A stretch of 26,339 bases of DNA, taken from a virus. Shown piece by piece: positions 1 through 3,750 of this stretch. The notes beneath the pieces are model-generated. The model ran no database searches, was not told the origin of the DNA, and saw only the letters and a list, made by a program, of their open reading frames with translations. The DNA is taken from IMG/VR virus record IMGVR_UViG_3300031365_000012, positions 1-26,339 of that record; one strand, 5' to 3'. A program made the position numbers and the translations under genes. The first letter of the stretch is position 1. Each line of letters opens with the position of its first letter.

Positions 1-30
1 TTCGCTTGATTTAACAGATACAATATTCAT
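1..30 (-). CDS. 5' end of a truncated leftward gene
   Basis: Only the first ten codons (MNIVSVKSSE) lie in the window; the gene continues past its left edge. The ATG (complement of 28-30) overlaps the TGA stop of the 137-aa gene upstream as ATGA, and an AGGAG Shine-Dalgarno precedes it at a good distance, so it is very likely the next cistron of the leftward operon. Too little is visible to suggest a function. A perfect 9-bp inverted repeat covers this start codon. Confidence 0.55.
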   Translation of the reverse strand, partial: MNIVSVKSSE

Positions 31-37
31 TGTATCT
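16..37 (-). promoter_or_regulatory. Perfect 9-bp inverted repeat over a start codon
   Basis: AGATACAAT (16-24) and ATTGTATCT (29-37) are exact reverse complements with a 4-nt loop. On the leftward transcript the loop holds part of the overlapping stop/start (ATGA) between the 137-aa gene and the next cistron, so the hairpin could modulate translational coupling there. It lacks a following T-tract, so I do not call it a terminator. The symmetry is seen; the role is inferred. Confidence 0.4.
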
Positions 38-440
38 CCTGCAGTGATTCCAATTCTGCCCCAGTAAAGAAGTCTTGAAGTTTCTGGGCAAATTTGGCGA
101 TTGCTACTGCTTGGCTTGGCTTCATATCCCCGTATTCTGCGAATACCTCATCGGGATTTGTGGGGGAGCTTGCCTCGCTAGAGATACAGGATAACACATC
201 GTATGGAGTGGGGCGGTTGCCTTCTTCTCTATCTTTTAGGCTGTTCCAGAAGTCAAAGGATATTGATTTAGGGTTTCTGTCCCTGTTCATTCGCTTAATG
301 GTGATTCTGTATCTGTCGCCGTGTATGTGTTTACCATCGCACCAGGTGGGACATTTATCACCCTTGAAGGCTGTATTTAGGCTTAGGTCGAATAAGTCGA
401 GGAATCGCTTTGCTTGTGCTTCATAATCCTTGTACTGCAT
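27..440 (-). CDS. Conserved-looking phage hypothetical protein, 137 aa
   Basis: I cannot assign a function. The protein is soluble with no membrane segment. A central stretch (about residues 42-85) reads DRYRITIKR, then SFDFWNSL, then PTPYDVLSCI; from memory this pattern recurs in small hypothetical proteins of tailed phages and plasmids, where a beta-hairpin precedes an F-x-F-W helix. The N-terminal third is helical and charged. The start has an upstream GGAGT Shine-Dalgarno 7 nt away. It is the third gene of a leftward operon and overlaps the start of the next gene by 4 nt (ATGA). The antisense frame is also open for 110 codons but has no convincing start and is treated as a shadow. Confidence 0.75.
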   Translation of the reverse strand: MQYKDYEAQAKRFLDLFDLSLNTAFKGDKCPTWCDGKHIHGDRYRITIKRMNRDRNPKSISFDFWNSLKDREEGNRPTPYDVLSCISSEASSPTNPDEVFAEYGDMKPSQAVAIAKFAQKLQDFFTGAELESLQEIQ

Positions 441-503
441 TATCGTACTCCTATACCCTGCCTGCCTCGCCTGCTATATTCAGTTGTTAAAGAGCCTCTT
501 CAG

Positions 504-537
504 TGCTGGCATTACCAGCAGACGGGGTTTCCCCCGT
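504..537 (-). promoter_or_regulatory. Two adjacent perfect hairpins between leftward genes
   Basis: On the minus strand ACGGGG-GAAA-CCCCGT (complement of 522-537) forms a 6-bp stem capped by a GAAA tetraloop. One base later TGCTGG-TAATG-CCAGCA (complement of 504-520) forms a second 6-bp stem. They lie just downstream of the TAA of the 59-aa zinc-finger gene and upstream of the 137-aa gene. No T-tract follows, so they look like an intercistronic RNA structure (stability, partial termination or frameshift stimulation) and not a classical terminator. Confidence 0.5.
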
Positions 538-544
538 TTCGGCT

Positions 545-724
545 TTAGCTTTCCCCTCTGTTGTTACATCTTGGACAATCTATTATCCCAAGCGAGTACC
601 ATCCCCAATCATCTATCCAATACCCTTGATTGACCTTCCCTTTGCCACCGCAGGCAAGACAAGTCCCGGCCTTTTGTTCTAATCGTTTGCGGTTTGACTT
701 TAATTGGGCTATAATCTTTTGCAT
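545..724 (-). CDS. Zinc-finger miniprotein, DnaJ-type CxxCxGxG knuckles, 59 aa
   Basis: A small gene: 59 codons from the ATG at complement 722-724 to TAA at 545-547. The start is backed by a GGGGGAG Shine-Dalgarno about 4-5 nt upstream. The protein begins with a basic helix (residues 1-19), then has CLACGGKGK (Cys22 and Cys25) and CPRCNNRGE (Cys50 and Cys53), two CxxC knuckles of the kind seen in DnaJ zinc-finger repeats, joined by a Trp/Tyr-rich hairpin. A single structural zinc site is likely; RNA/DNA or protein binding is inferred. It is the second gene of the leftward operon. The +1 frame stays open past its stop to 487 with an Ala/Glu/Thr/Ser-rich tail (see findings), so the true C-terminus is uncertain. 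Confidence 0.75.
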   Translation of the reverse strand: MQKIIAQLKSNRKRLEQKAGTCLACGGKGKVNQGYWIDDWGWYSLGIIDCPRCNNRGES

Positions 725-774
725 TTCTCCCCCTTTCGCATCAATTTAGCTTTAATGCCTAAAACTTTATTTCT

Positions 775-960
775 CTAAACCCGTGCATCCCATAACTCGT
801 AACCATTATTATATTTAGTTATACGATATAAATCCCCTTGTTCCTTTATCATCTGTATGAGTGGTTGCAATTCAGCTTTGTTGGATGCTCCATATAGGTA
901 CATAAACCCTCTATCCTCTCCATGTACCTTGAACCATCTAAACCAATTTATGTTTTTCAT
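775..960 (-). CDS. Small hypothetical protein, 61 aa
   Basis: First gene of the leftward operon, directly downstream of a near-consensus promoter (leader of about 20 nt). The product is a compact alpha/beta sequence rich in aromatic residues (WFRWF at residues 6-10, then FMYLYGA, a helix around residues 28-40, and YRITKYNNGYELWDARV at the end). It has no Cys, no signal peptide and no membrane segment. The pattern of strand-helix-strand suggests a tiny single-domain fold, but I do not recognise the family. The SD is weak (only an AGAATA-like stretch), while its position behind a strong promoter and compositional coherence favour a real gene. Stop is TAG at 775-777 on the complement. Confidence 0.65.
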   Translation of the reverse strand: MKNINWFRWFKVHGEDRGFMYLYGASNKAELQPLIQMIKEQGDLYRITKYNNGYELWDARV

Positions 961-986
961 TATTCTATTTTCAGTCTGAGGGTTAT

Positions 987-1015
987 AGTATATTCCTCCC
1001 CCTAAATCCTGTCAA
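987..1015 (-). promoter_or_regulatory. Strong sigma70-type promoter for the leftward operon
   Basis: On the minus strand TTGACA (complement of 1010-1015) is followed by exactly 17 nt and then TATACT (complement of 987-992). This is a perfect -35 and a five-of-six -10 with ideal spacing. Transcription would start near 980 and give a short leader before the ATG at 960. It is the best promoter in the window. A GAAC-N4-GTTC palindrome abuts the -35 box on its upstream side. Confidence 0.8.
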
Positions 1016-1031
1016 TAGAACAGGCGTTCTA
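1016..1031. promoter_or_regulatory. Palindromic operator resembling a Gram-positive LexA box
   Basis: TAGAAC-AGGC-GTTCTA is a perfect 6-bp inverted repeat around four bases. Its core GAAC-AGGC-GTTC fits the known Bacillus-type LexA/DinR consensus GAAC-RNRY-GTTC exactly; the flanking C/G of the full consensus is replaced by A/T. It touches the -35 of the leftward promoter (1010-1015), a plausible place for repression or activation, in the divergent region between the leftward operon and the HTH gene at 1134. The match is seen in sequence; binding by host LexA or a phage repressor is inference. Confidence 0.5.
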
Positions 1032-1036
1032 CTCCA

Positions 1037-1112
1037 TAGCTGTTAGCTACGCAGCTATAAATCGTAGCCAAATAAAATTTTCTTTGAAGCTAATTAAAGC
1101 TATTTAAAGCCA
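1037..1112. repeat. AGCTA-type repeats in the divergent intergenic region
   Basis: AAGC occurs at 1087, 1097 and 1107, that is exactly 10 bp apart, inside T-rich units of the type TTAAAGCTA. Three more AGCT copies lie at 1038, 1045 and 1053, where TAGCTG and CAGCTA form an inverted repeat and GCTACG/CGTAGC form another. One-helical-turn spacing puts the sites on one DNA face, as expected of an operator cluster. The HTH protein encoded immediately downstream (1134) is an obvious candidate binder, but that is speculation. I see no convincing rightward -35/-10 pair in 1031-1133. Confidence 0.4.
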
Positions 1113-1133
1113 AAATCAAGAGATGTATATATA

Positions 1134-1595
1134 ATGGCTAAACTAGGTAGAAAATGTAAATTAACCCCCGAATTACAATCAAAAATATGTAAGTATATAG
1201 AAGATGGTAATTATGCCATCCATGCCTGTAGTGCTGTCGGTATAAATGCTAGTACTTTCTATGACTGGATTAAACGAGGTGAACTGGATAGTTCTAGTAA
1301 TAGTAATACCAAATTCTCCAACTTCTACAATTCTATAAAAGAAGCTGAAGGCAGGTCTGTTGTCTTCCATATGGAAAACATACATAAGGCAGCAGAAGCA
1401 GGTGAATGGGCAGCGTCTATGACATGGCTAGAGAGAAGGTTTCCAGATATGTTCGGCAAGAGAACAGTAGAACCAGTAATAGAGAATAAAATCCTTATAC
1501 AACTAAGAGAATCAGGTCAAGAGATGTTAGCTATAAATACGAGTAAATCAACCCCCCTGATTACGACTAGCGTGACAGAGCGTGACAGCCCGTGA
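1134..1595 (+). CDS. Helix-turn-helix protein of the small-terminase type, 153 aa
   Basis: The N-terminal 50 residues read as the HTH typical of phage terminase small subunits and related DNA-packaging proteins: LTPELQSKICKYIEDGNY, a turn, ACSAVGINASTFYDWIKRGE. In the family this domain binds the packaging start site. A second helical part follows (residues 65-105: FYNSIKEAEG, then AASMTWLERRFPDMFG), which also matches that family, where E-A-E and A-x-WxLER motifs are common. The C-terminal 25 residues are polar and probably disordered, and are encoded by the first CGTGACA repeats. The gene stands 3 kb before the large terminase. The SD is weak (AAGAGA), with a TATATA stretch directly before ATG. 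A transcriptional regulator is the main alternative. Confidence 0.7.
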   Translation: MAKLGRKCKLTPELQSKICKYIEDGNYAIHACSAVGINASTFYDWIKRGELDSSSNSNTKFSNFYNSIKEAEGRSVVFHMENIHKAAEAGEWAASMTWLERRFPDMFGKRTVEPVIENKILIQLRESGQEMLAINTSKSTPLITTSVTERDSP

Positions 1596-1704
1596 CAATG
1601 CGTGACACAAAGCTAAATGATGTCATTATATATACAGCGTGACAACCTCGGACAAACCGTGACGAGTCGTGACAAAACAAGGTATATCGTGACAAACCGT
1701 GACA
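1571..1704 (+). repeat. CGTGACA direct-repeat array with 10-bp phasing
   Basis: CGTGACA occurs at 1571, 1581, 1591, 1601, 1638, 1668, 1688 and 1698, with CGTGACG at 1658 and a degenerate TCGGACA at 1648. Within each of the two blocks (1571-1607 and 1638-1704) all starts fall on a strict 10-bp register; only the 1678 slot is empty. The blocks are separated by a gap carrying the palindrome AATGA-TG-TCATT (1616-1627). All copies point the same way. Same-strand, one-turn-spaced iterons are typical of protein-loading sites: a pac/terminase-binding site, a replication origin or an operator. The first three copies lie inside the 3' end of the HTH gene. Confidence 0.9.
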
Positions 1705-1740
1705 ACCTTTGCTCTATATATTGAGTATATGCTCACTGTT

Positions 1741-1768
1741 TTGAACAATAGATGATTCCTTGTATATA
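1741..1768 (+). promoter_or_regulatory. Candidate rightward promoter
   Basis: TTGAAC (1741-1746), a 16-nt spacer and TATATA (1763-1768) form a plausible sigma70 promoter placed after the repeat array and before the small genes starting at 1881. The -35 and -10 each deviate from consensus, the spacer is one base short, and the area is AT-rich, so this is a candidate only. Confidence 0.35.
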
Positions 1769-1867
1769 GGAGCTACCATTGACCAAGCCAAAGTTGAGTT
1801 TTGAAATTCACTAGAGGTAACTCACGCTGACCAAAACGAAGTTTTGAGATACTTCAGGTGTGAAGTA
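1769..1867 (+). promoter_or_regulatory. Structured leader with repeated hairpin units
   Basis: Two imperfect copies of one unit occur: about 1769-1807 and 1814-1848, both reading AGG, then a TGACCAA segment, then AAGTT..GTTTTGA. The second contains CAAAAC-GAA-GTTTTG (1832-1846), a perfect 6-bp hairpin. It is followed by TACTTCA-GGTG-TGAAGTA (1850-1867), a perfect 7-bp hairpin. Just downstream is the GGAGG of the 29-aa gene. Each unit could encode only a very short peptide (first unit: AGGAG then TTG, 11 codons). This may be a translational or transcriptional leader; function is unknown. Confidence 0.45.
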
Positions 1868-1880
1868 GATGGAGGTAAAA

Positions 1881-1970
1881 ATGATTAAAAAAATGATGAG
1901 TCTATTAGACCGAGTGATGCAGGTTGCGATGAGGGCAATGCGCCCGCCTGTGCCAAGGATGGCGACATGA
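1881..1970 (+). CDS. Methionine-rich 29-aa peptide
   Basis: A tiny ORF with an excellent GGAGG Shine-Dalgarno 5 nt before the ATG and an ATGA overlap with the next gene (stop 1968-1970, next ATG 1967), the signature of translational coupling. The peptide is MIKKMMSLLDRVMQVAMR followed by AMRPPVPRMAT: an amphipathic basic helix with eight methionines out of 29 residues, then a proline-rich end. It is too short for a folded domain. It may be a coupling/leader peptide that brings ribosomes to the peptidase-like gene, or a small membrane- or protein-binding peptide. Its function is not known. Confidence 0.6.
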   Translation: MIKKMMSLLDRVMQVAMRAMRPPVPRMAT

Positions 1971-2422
1971 GGAAGCCGAAAGGGAAACCGCAAGGCGGGG
2001 TAATTCCAGCATCGGAGATTGTGCTAGTTTACCAGCAGGAGTTCGGGATGAACTGGCTGAGGAGGATTTGGTCACTGGTTGACGGGACATTTAAGCTGGC
2101 TGACGAGCATTACCAACCGACAGACAGGGACATCATCATGTCTGTCGTGATGCAAGACCTGACGGACAAAGTTAAGTACAAAGAGGTAGATTTTGACTGC
2201 GATGACAGTGCATTTTCGCTCATGGGTGCGTTGCACAAGGATTTGCGCACTGCGTGTATGCCGATATTCATCACATGGGTTGAGTACTATGAAGACGGGA
2301 AGCGGTACGGACATGCTGTAATCAGCTTCTATGACAATGGCAAGGTCTGGATAATCGAGCCACAGAACGACAACCTGTTCTTAGTGCCCGAATATTACAG
2401 GTTGAACATGATATGTGGATAA
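1967..2422 (+). CDS. Cysteine-peptidase-like protein (MOA agglutinin C-terminal type), 151 aa
   Basis: The sequence shows a papain/transglutaminase-like arrangement: Cys78 in the motif FDCDDSAF, His116 in YGHAVISF, and Glu131 in the motif IIEPQND, with strands around the His and Glu. This order (DCDD-F, GHA, EPQ) matches small phage and bacterial proteins related to the cysteine-protease domain at the C-terminus of the Marasmius oreades agglutinin, which has a Cys-His-Glu catalytic set. A possible role is cleavage of a virion or host protein, or a non-enzymatic structural variant. There is no signal peptide. It overlaps the 29-aa peptide gene by 4 nt. The family match is from motif memory and needs a profile search. 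Confidence 0.6.
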   Translation: MRKPKGKPQGGVIPASEIVLVYQQEFGMNWLRRIWSLVDGTFKLADEHYQPTDRDIIMSVVMQDLTDKVKYKEVDFDCDDSAFSLMGALHKDLRTACMPIFITWVEYYEDGKRYGHAVISFYDNGKVWIIEPQNDNLFLVPEYYRLNMICG

Positions 2423-2434
2423 GGGGGTAAAGAT

Positions 2435-2557
2435 ATGAGAGGAGTACCAAAACAAGATGGGAGTGGAGGAGGTACGAGAGCCAACCGTGGCAGGAGTGGA
2501 TGCCCTGTGCCACGAAGAATGGGACGGGGACGAATGAGAAGGAGAAGGGGCTGGTAA
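2435..2557 (+). CDS. Gly/Arg-rich miniprotein, 40 aa
   Basis: A short gene with a GGGGG Shine-Dalgarno and ATG at 2435. The product begins MRGVPKQDGSGGG, continues TRANRGRSGC and ends in an Arg-rich tail (RMGRGRMRRRRGW). The DG-S/T-G..GRG.G-C pattern resembles the short glycine-rich proteins grouped as DUF5320-like, and similar peptides occur in environmental phage genomes. The strong positive charge suggests binding to nucleic acid or to the capsid interior, an inference from composition only. It lies between the peptidase-like gene and a zinc-ribbon gene, spaced 12 and 6 nt. Confidence 0.6.
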   Translation: MRGVPKQDGSGGGTRANRGRSGCPVPRRMGRGRMRRRRGW

Positions 2558-2563
2558 AGGACG

Positions 2564-2758
2564 ATGAATATCCCGTTAAAGGTTTACCTGAATGAGAGGG
2601 CACAGAATTGCTGCGAGTGTGGGGAAGTAATTAAGGCAAACCAGAGGTATGTTTGGCGGACAAAGATGATACGGGTGCAGGGAGACAGAATACGAGACAC
2701 TGCGCCATGTTGCCTGCCATGCGCACGAAAGAGGGGGTGGATTGTAGATTCGGATTGA
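2564..2758 (+). CDS. Zinc-ribbon miniprotein, 64 aa
   Basis: Two cysteine pairs make a single zinc ribbon: Cys16 and Cys19 in NCCECG, and Cys50 and Cys53 in PCCLPC, separated by 30 residues of basic beta-hairpin (RYVWRTKMIRVQGD). Extra cysteines (17 and 49) neighbour each knuckle. Such free-standing ribbons are common in phage early/accessory regions and usually remain unassigned. A short AAAGG precedes the ATG. The stop TGA (2756-2758) is overlapped by the TTG start of the next small ORF. Confidence 0.7.
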   Translation: MNIPLKVYLNERAQNCCECGEVIKANQRYVWRTKMIRVQGDRIRDTAPCCLPCARKRGWIVDSD

Positions 2759-2823
2759 AAAAGCTGATAATAGCTTTAATCATAATTTTTGTTATATTCC
2801 CTATAATAGTGAGGTGTATGTGA
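2755..2823 (+). CDS. Tiny single-span membrane peptide, 22 aa
   Basis: A TTG at 2755 overlaps the upstream TGA as TTGA and opens a 22-codon frame, MKKLIIALIIIFVIFPIIVRCM, ended by TGA at 2821-2823, which in turn overlaps the GTG of the next gene. The peptide is two lysines followed by one uninterrupted hydrophobic helix, the form of many phage micro-membrane proteins. The Shine-Dalgarno is distant (GGGGGTGG, 14 nt upstream), so it would depend on coupling. AT-rich DNA alone readily encodes Ile/Phe, so the peptide may be fortuitous; the stop/start overlaps on both sides favour a real gene. Confidence 0.4.
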   Translation: MKKLIIALIIIFVIFPIIVRCM

Positions 2824-3017
2824 TAGAAACAAGTTGCTTAAACTGTGGTTCGCCCATAGAAATTGATATGAGGGAAGGTGTAAGATATTTCTTCGGATAC
2901 GACACAGGTTATTATAGTGAGGCAGGAGAAGACAGAGACCCCCATGAAGTCGTAGGCTATTACTGTAAAACTTGTGGTGAGAATCTAAGGGAAAGGGCAA
3001 AAGGGGTGGGTCGTTGA
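2820..3017 (+). CDS. Zinc-ribbon protein, 65 aa
   Basis: Starts at GTG 2820, chosen because GAGGT (2811-2815) sits four nucleotides upstream; an earlier in-frame GTG at 2814 overlaps that site. The product has Cys6-x2-Cys9 (CLNCGSPIEID) and Cys49-x2-Cys52 (YYCKTCGENL) knuckles flanking an acidic Tyr/Gly-rich insert with Asp/Glu clusters. This matches a one-zinc ribbon of the rubredoxin-knuckle kind. Its role is unknown; it belongs to the string of mini zinc-binding proteins here. Its stop TGA (3015-3017) is overlapped by the TTG start of the next ORF. Confidence 0.65.
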   Translation: MIETSCLNCGSPIEIDMREGVRYFFGYDTGYYSEAGEDRDPHEVVGYYCKTCGENLRERAKGVGR

Positions 3018-3115
3018 AGGGGATTAAGATTGACTGGATGGAAGTGCTGATGTGCTTCATATTTTGTGAAAGCCTCCACCTGATTAGCAATGCAGTTGTT
3101 AGGCTAATAACGTAG
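3014..3115 (+). CDS. Small ORF, 33 aa, TTG start overlapping upstream stop
   Basis: TTG at 3014 overlaps the preceding TGA and has a good AAGGGG Shine-Dalgarno 7-8 nt upstream. The peptide (MKGIKIDWMEVLMCFIF, then CESLHLISNAVVRLIT) is a likely amphipathic to hydrophobic helix with two cysteines. Its TAG (3113-3115) overlaps the first bases of the tRNA-Met. Not recognised. The coupling geometry is the same as at 2755 and 4361, which supports it. Confidence 0.5.
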   Translation: MKGIKIDWMEVLMCFIFCESLHLISNAVVRLIT

Positions 3116-3184
3116 CGGGGGAGTGAGACAGTAACACGCAGGATTCATAACCCTGAAAACTGGGTGCAATTCCTAGCCCCGCCA
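3114..3184 (+). tRNA. tRNA-Met (anticodon CAT), slightly atypical
   Basis: A cloverleaf folds: acceptor AGCGGGG against CCCCGCC (six pairs plus an A1.C72 mismatch), D-stem GTG/CAC, anticodon stem CAGGA/CCCTG with loop TTCATAA (anticodon CAT), and T-arm CTGGG-TGCAATT-CCTAG. The sequence around the anticodon (TTCATAACCC) is typical of Met tRNAs. The mismatch at 1-72 is reminiscent of initiator tRNAs, although those carry C1.A72. The D-loop is short and lacks the GG pair, A31.C39 is unpaired, and no CCA is complete in the gene (ends CCATT). It could be an elongator Met, an initiator, or an Ile2 (lysidine) species. Confidence 0.75.
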
Positions 3185-3193
3185 TTAAATTGA

Positions 3194-3416
3194 GCCTATC
3201 TGCCACGTGCAGAAAAGGTACTGACTTCGCTAAGCCAATTAGGGCGGAATTGTCGGGTAACCGAAATGTCCTTGGTGCAAATCCATTAGGCGGAGTTTGC
3301 TAGGTGCTGGTGTCTGTCCTGAAAAGATGGTAATTATCGGTTGCATAATGTAAGTAGCTATGGACGCATAGTGAAAAGTCAGAGGACAATGGGAAGCGTG
3401 TCCGAGCCAGCATCTA
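3194..3416 (+). ncRNA. Candidate structured RNA between two tRNAs
   Basis: No coding frame is apparent, yet the stretch is full of pairing. The 3' domain is closed by a 10-bp helix, TAGGTGCTGG (3301-3310) with CCAGCATCTA (3407-3416), only one pair being G.U. Inside lies TGTCCTGA (3315-3322) with TCA-GA-GGACA (3379-3388), then hairpins ATTAT/ATAAT (3333-3349) and CTATG-GACG-CATAG (3358-3371). The 5' domain has GCCTA/TAGGC (3194-3198, 3287-3291) enclosing TCTGC-CACGT-GCAGA (3199-3213), a TTCGCTAA/TTA-GGGCG-type hairpin (3226-3249), TCGG-GTAA-CCGA with a GNRA loop (3253-3264), and a T-loop-like GG-TGCAAAT-CC (3274-3284). I do not recognise the class. Confidence 0.5.
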
Positions 3417-3419
3417 TAC

Positions 3420-3493
3420 GACTCTGTGGTGTAGTGGCAGCATCACACCCTGTCGAGGTGTAGGTACGGGTTCAAGTCCCGTCAGGGTCGCCA
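3420..3493 (+). tRNA. tRNA-Asp (anticodon GTC) with encoded CCA
   Basis: A canonical cloverleaf: acceptor GACTCTG with CAGGGTC (one G.U), D-arm containing TAGTGGCAGCA, anticodon stem ACACC/GGTGT with loop CTGTCGA (anticodon GTC), T-arm ACGGG-TTCAAGT-CCCGT, discriminator G and a genome-encoded CCA at 3491-3493. All stems are intact, so it should be functional. It lies 34 nt before a zinc-ribbon gene and directly after the structured RNA. Phage tRNAs commonly compensate for codon-usage differences or host tRNA cleavage. Confidence 0.95.
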
Positions 3494-3527
3494 ATGTTTA
3501 TTTCGCACTAAACAGTGGAGGTGAAGT

Positions 3528-3719
3528 ATGAAAATAGCTAGAACAGAAGCCAAGAAATATCTAACCTGCCAGATGTGTGGTAAGGGAAATCTTGTCGTAG
3601 GGCTTATAGTTTTCACAAGGGGAGAGTACGGGGTGTATTGCAAGGATTGTATAAAGTCCATGCTGAAGGCGGGTAAATATATAACTAAGCAGTCGTTGTT
3701 TAATAAGAAAGGAGGTTAA
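3528..3719 (+). CDS. Zinc-ribbon miniprotein, 63 aa
   Basis: ATG at 3528 follows a strong GGAGGTGA Shine-Dalgarno. Cys14-x2-Cys17 (LTCQMCGKG) and Cys38-x2-Cys41 (YCKDCIKS) form a short zinc ribbon with a hydrophobic hairpin between the knuckles (VVGLIVFTRGEYG). The tail is basic (KYITKQSLFNKKGG). This is the fourth small zinc-binding ORF of the window. A general nucleic-acid or protein-interaction module is likely; no specific family is recognised. Confidence 0.7.
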   Translation: MKIARTEAKKYLTCQMCGKGNLVVGLIVFTRGEYGVYCKDCIKSMLKAGKYITKQSLFNKKGG

Positions 3720-3750
3720 TAAACAGAACTTTAATAAGGAGGAAATGAGT

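Noticed and set aside
94-426. A 110-codon open frame on the plus strand opposite the 137-aa gene
   Set aside because: Its content is composition-driven, and the opposite frame has a Shine-Dalgarno, operon context and phage-like motifs.
430-633. Plus-strand frame with hydrophobic and Cys-rich N-terminus
   Set aside because: It overlaps the minus-strand zinc-finger gene and its hairpins and lacks a ribosome binding site.
1571-1704. CRISPR array
   Set aside because: The repeat unit is only 7 bp with 3-bp spacers on a 10-bp register, unlike CRISPR repeats and spacers.
3194-3300. A third, class II tRNA in the 5' part of the structured RNA
   Set aside because: The T-loop-like TGCAAAT is present, but the T-stem has only three pairs, the acceptor five and no 7-nt anticodon loop is found.
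3194-3416. Group I intron or RNase P RNA between the tRNAs
   Set aside because: A GAGCC start and TCAGAGGACAAT block resemble group I elements, but the flanking tRNAs are both complete and the P7/P3/P8 spacing does not work; RNase P consensus blocks are missing.
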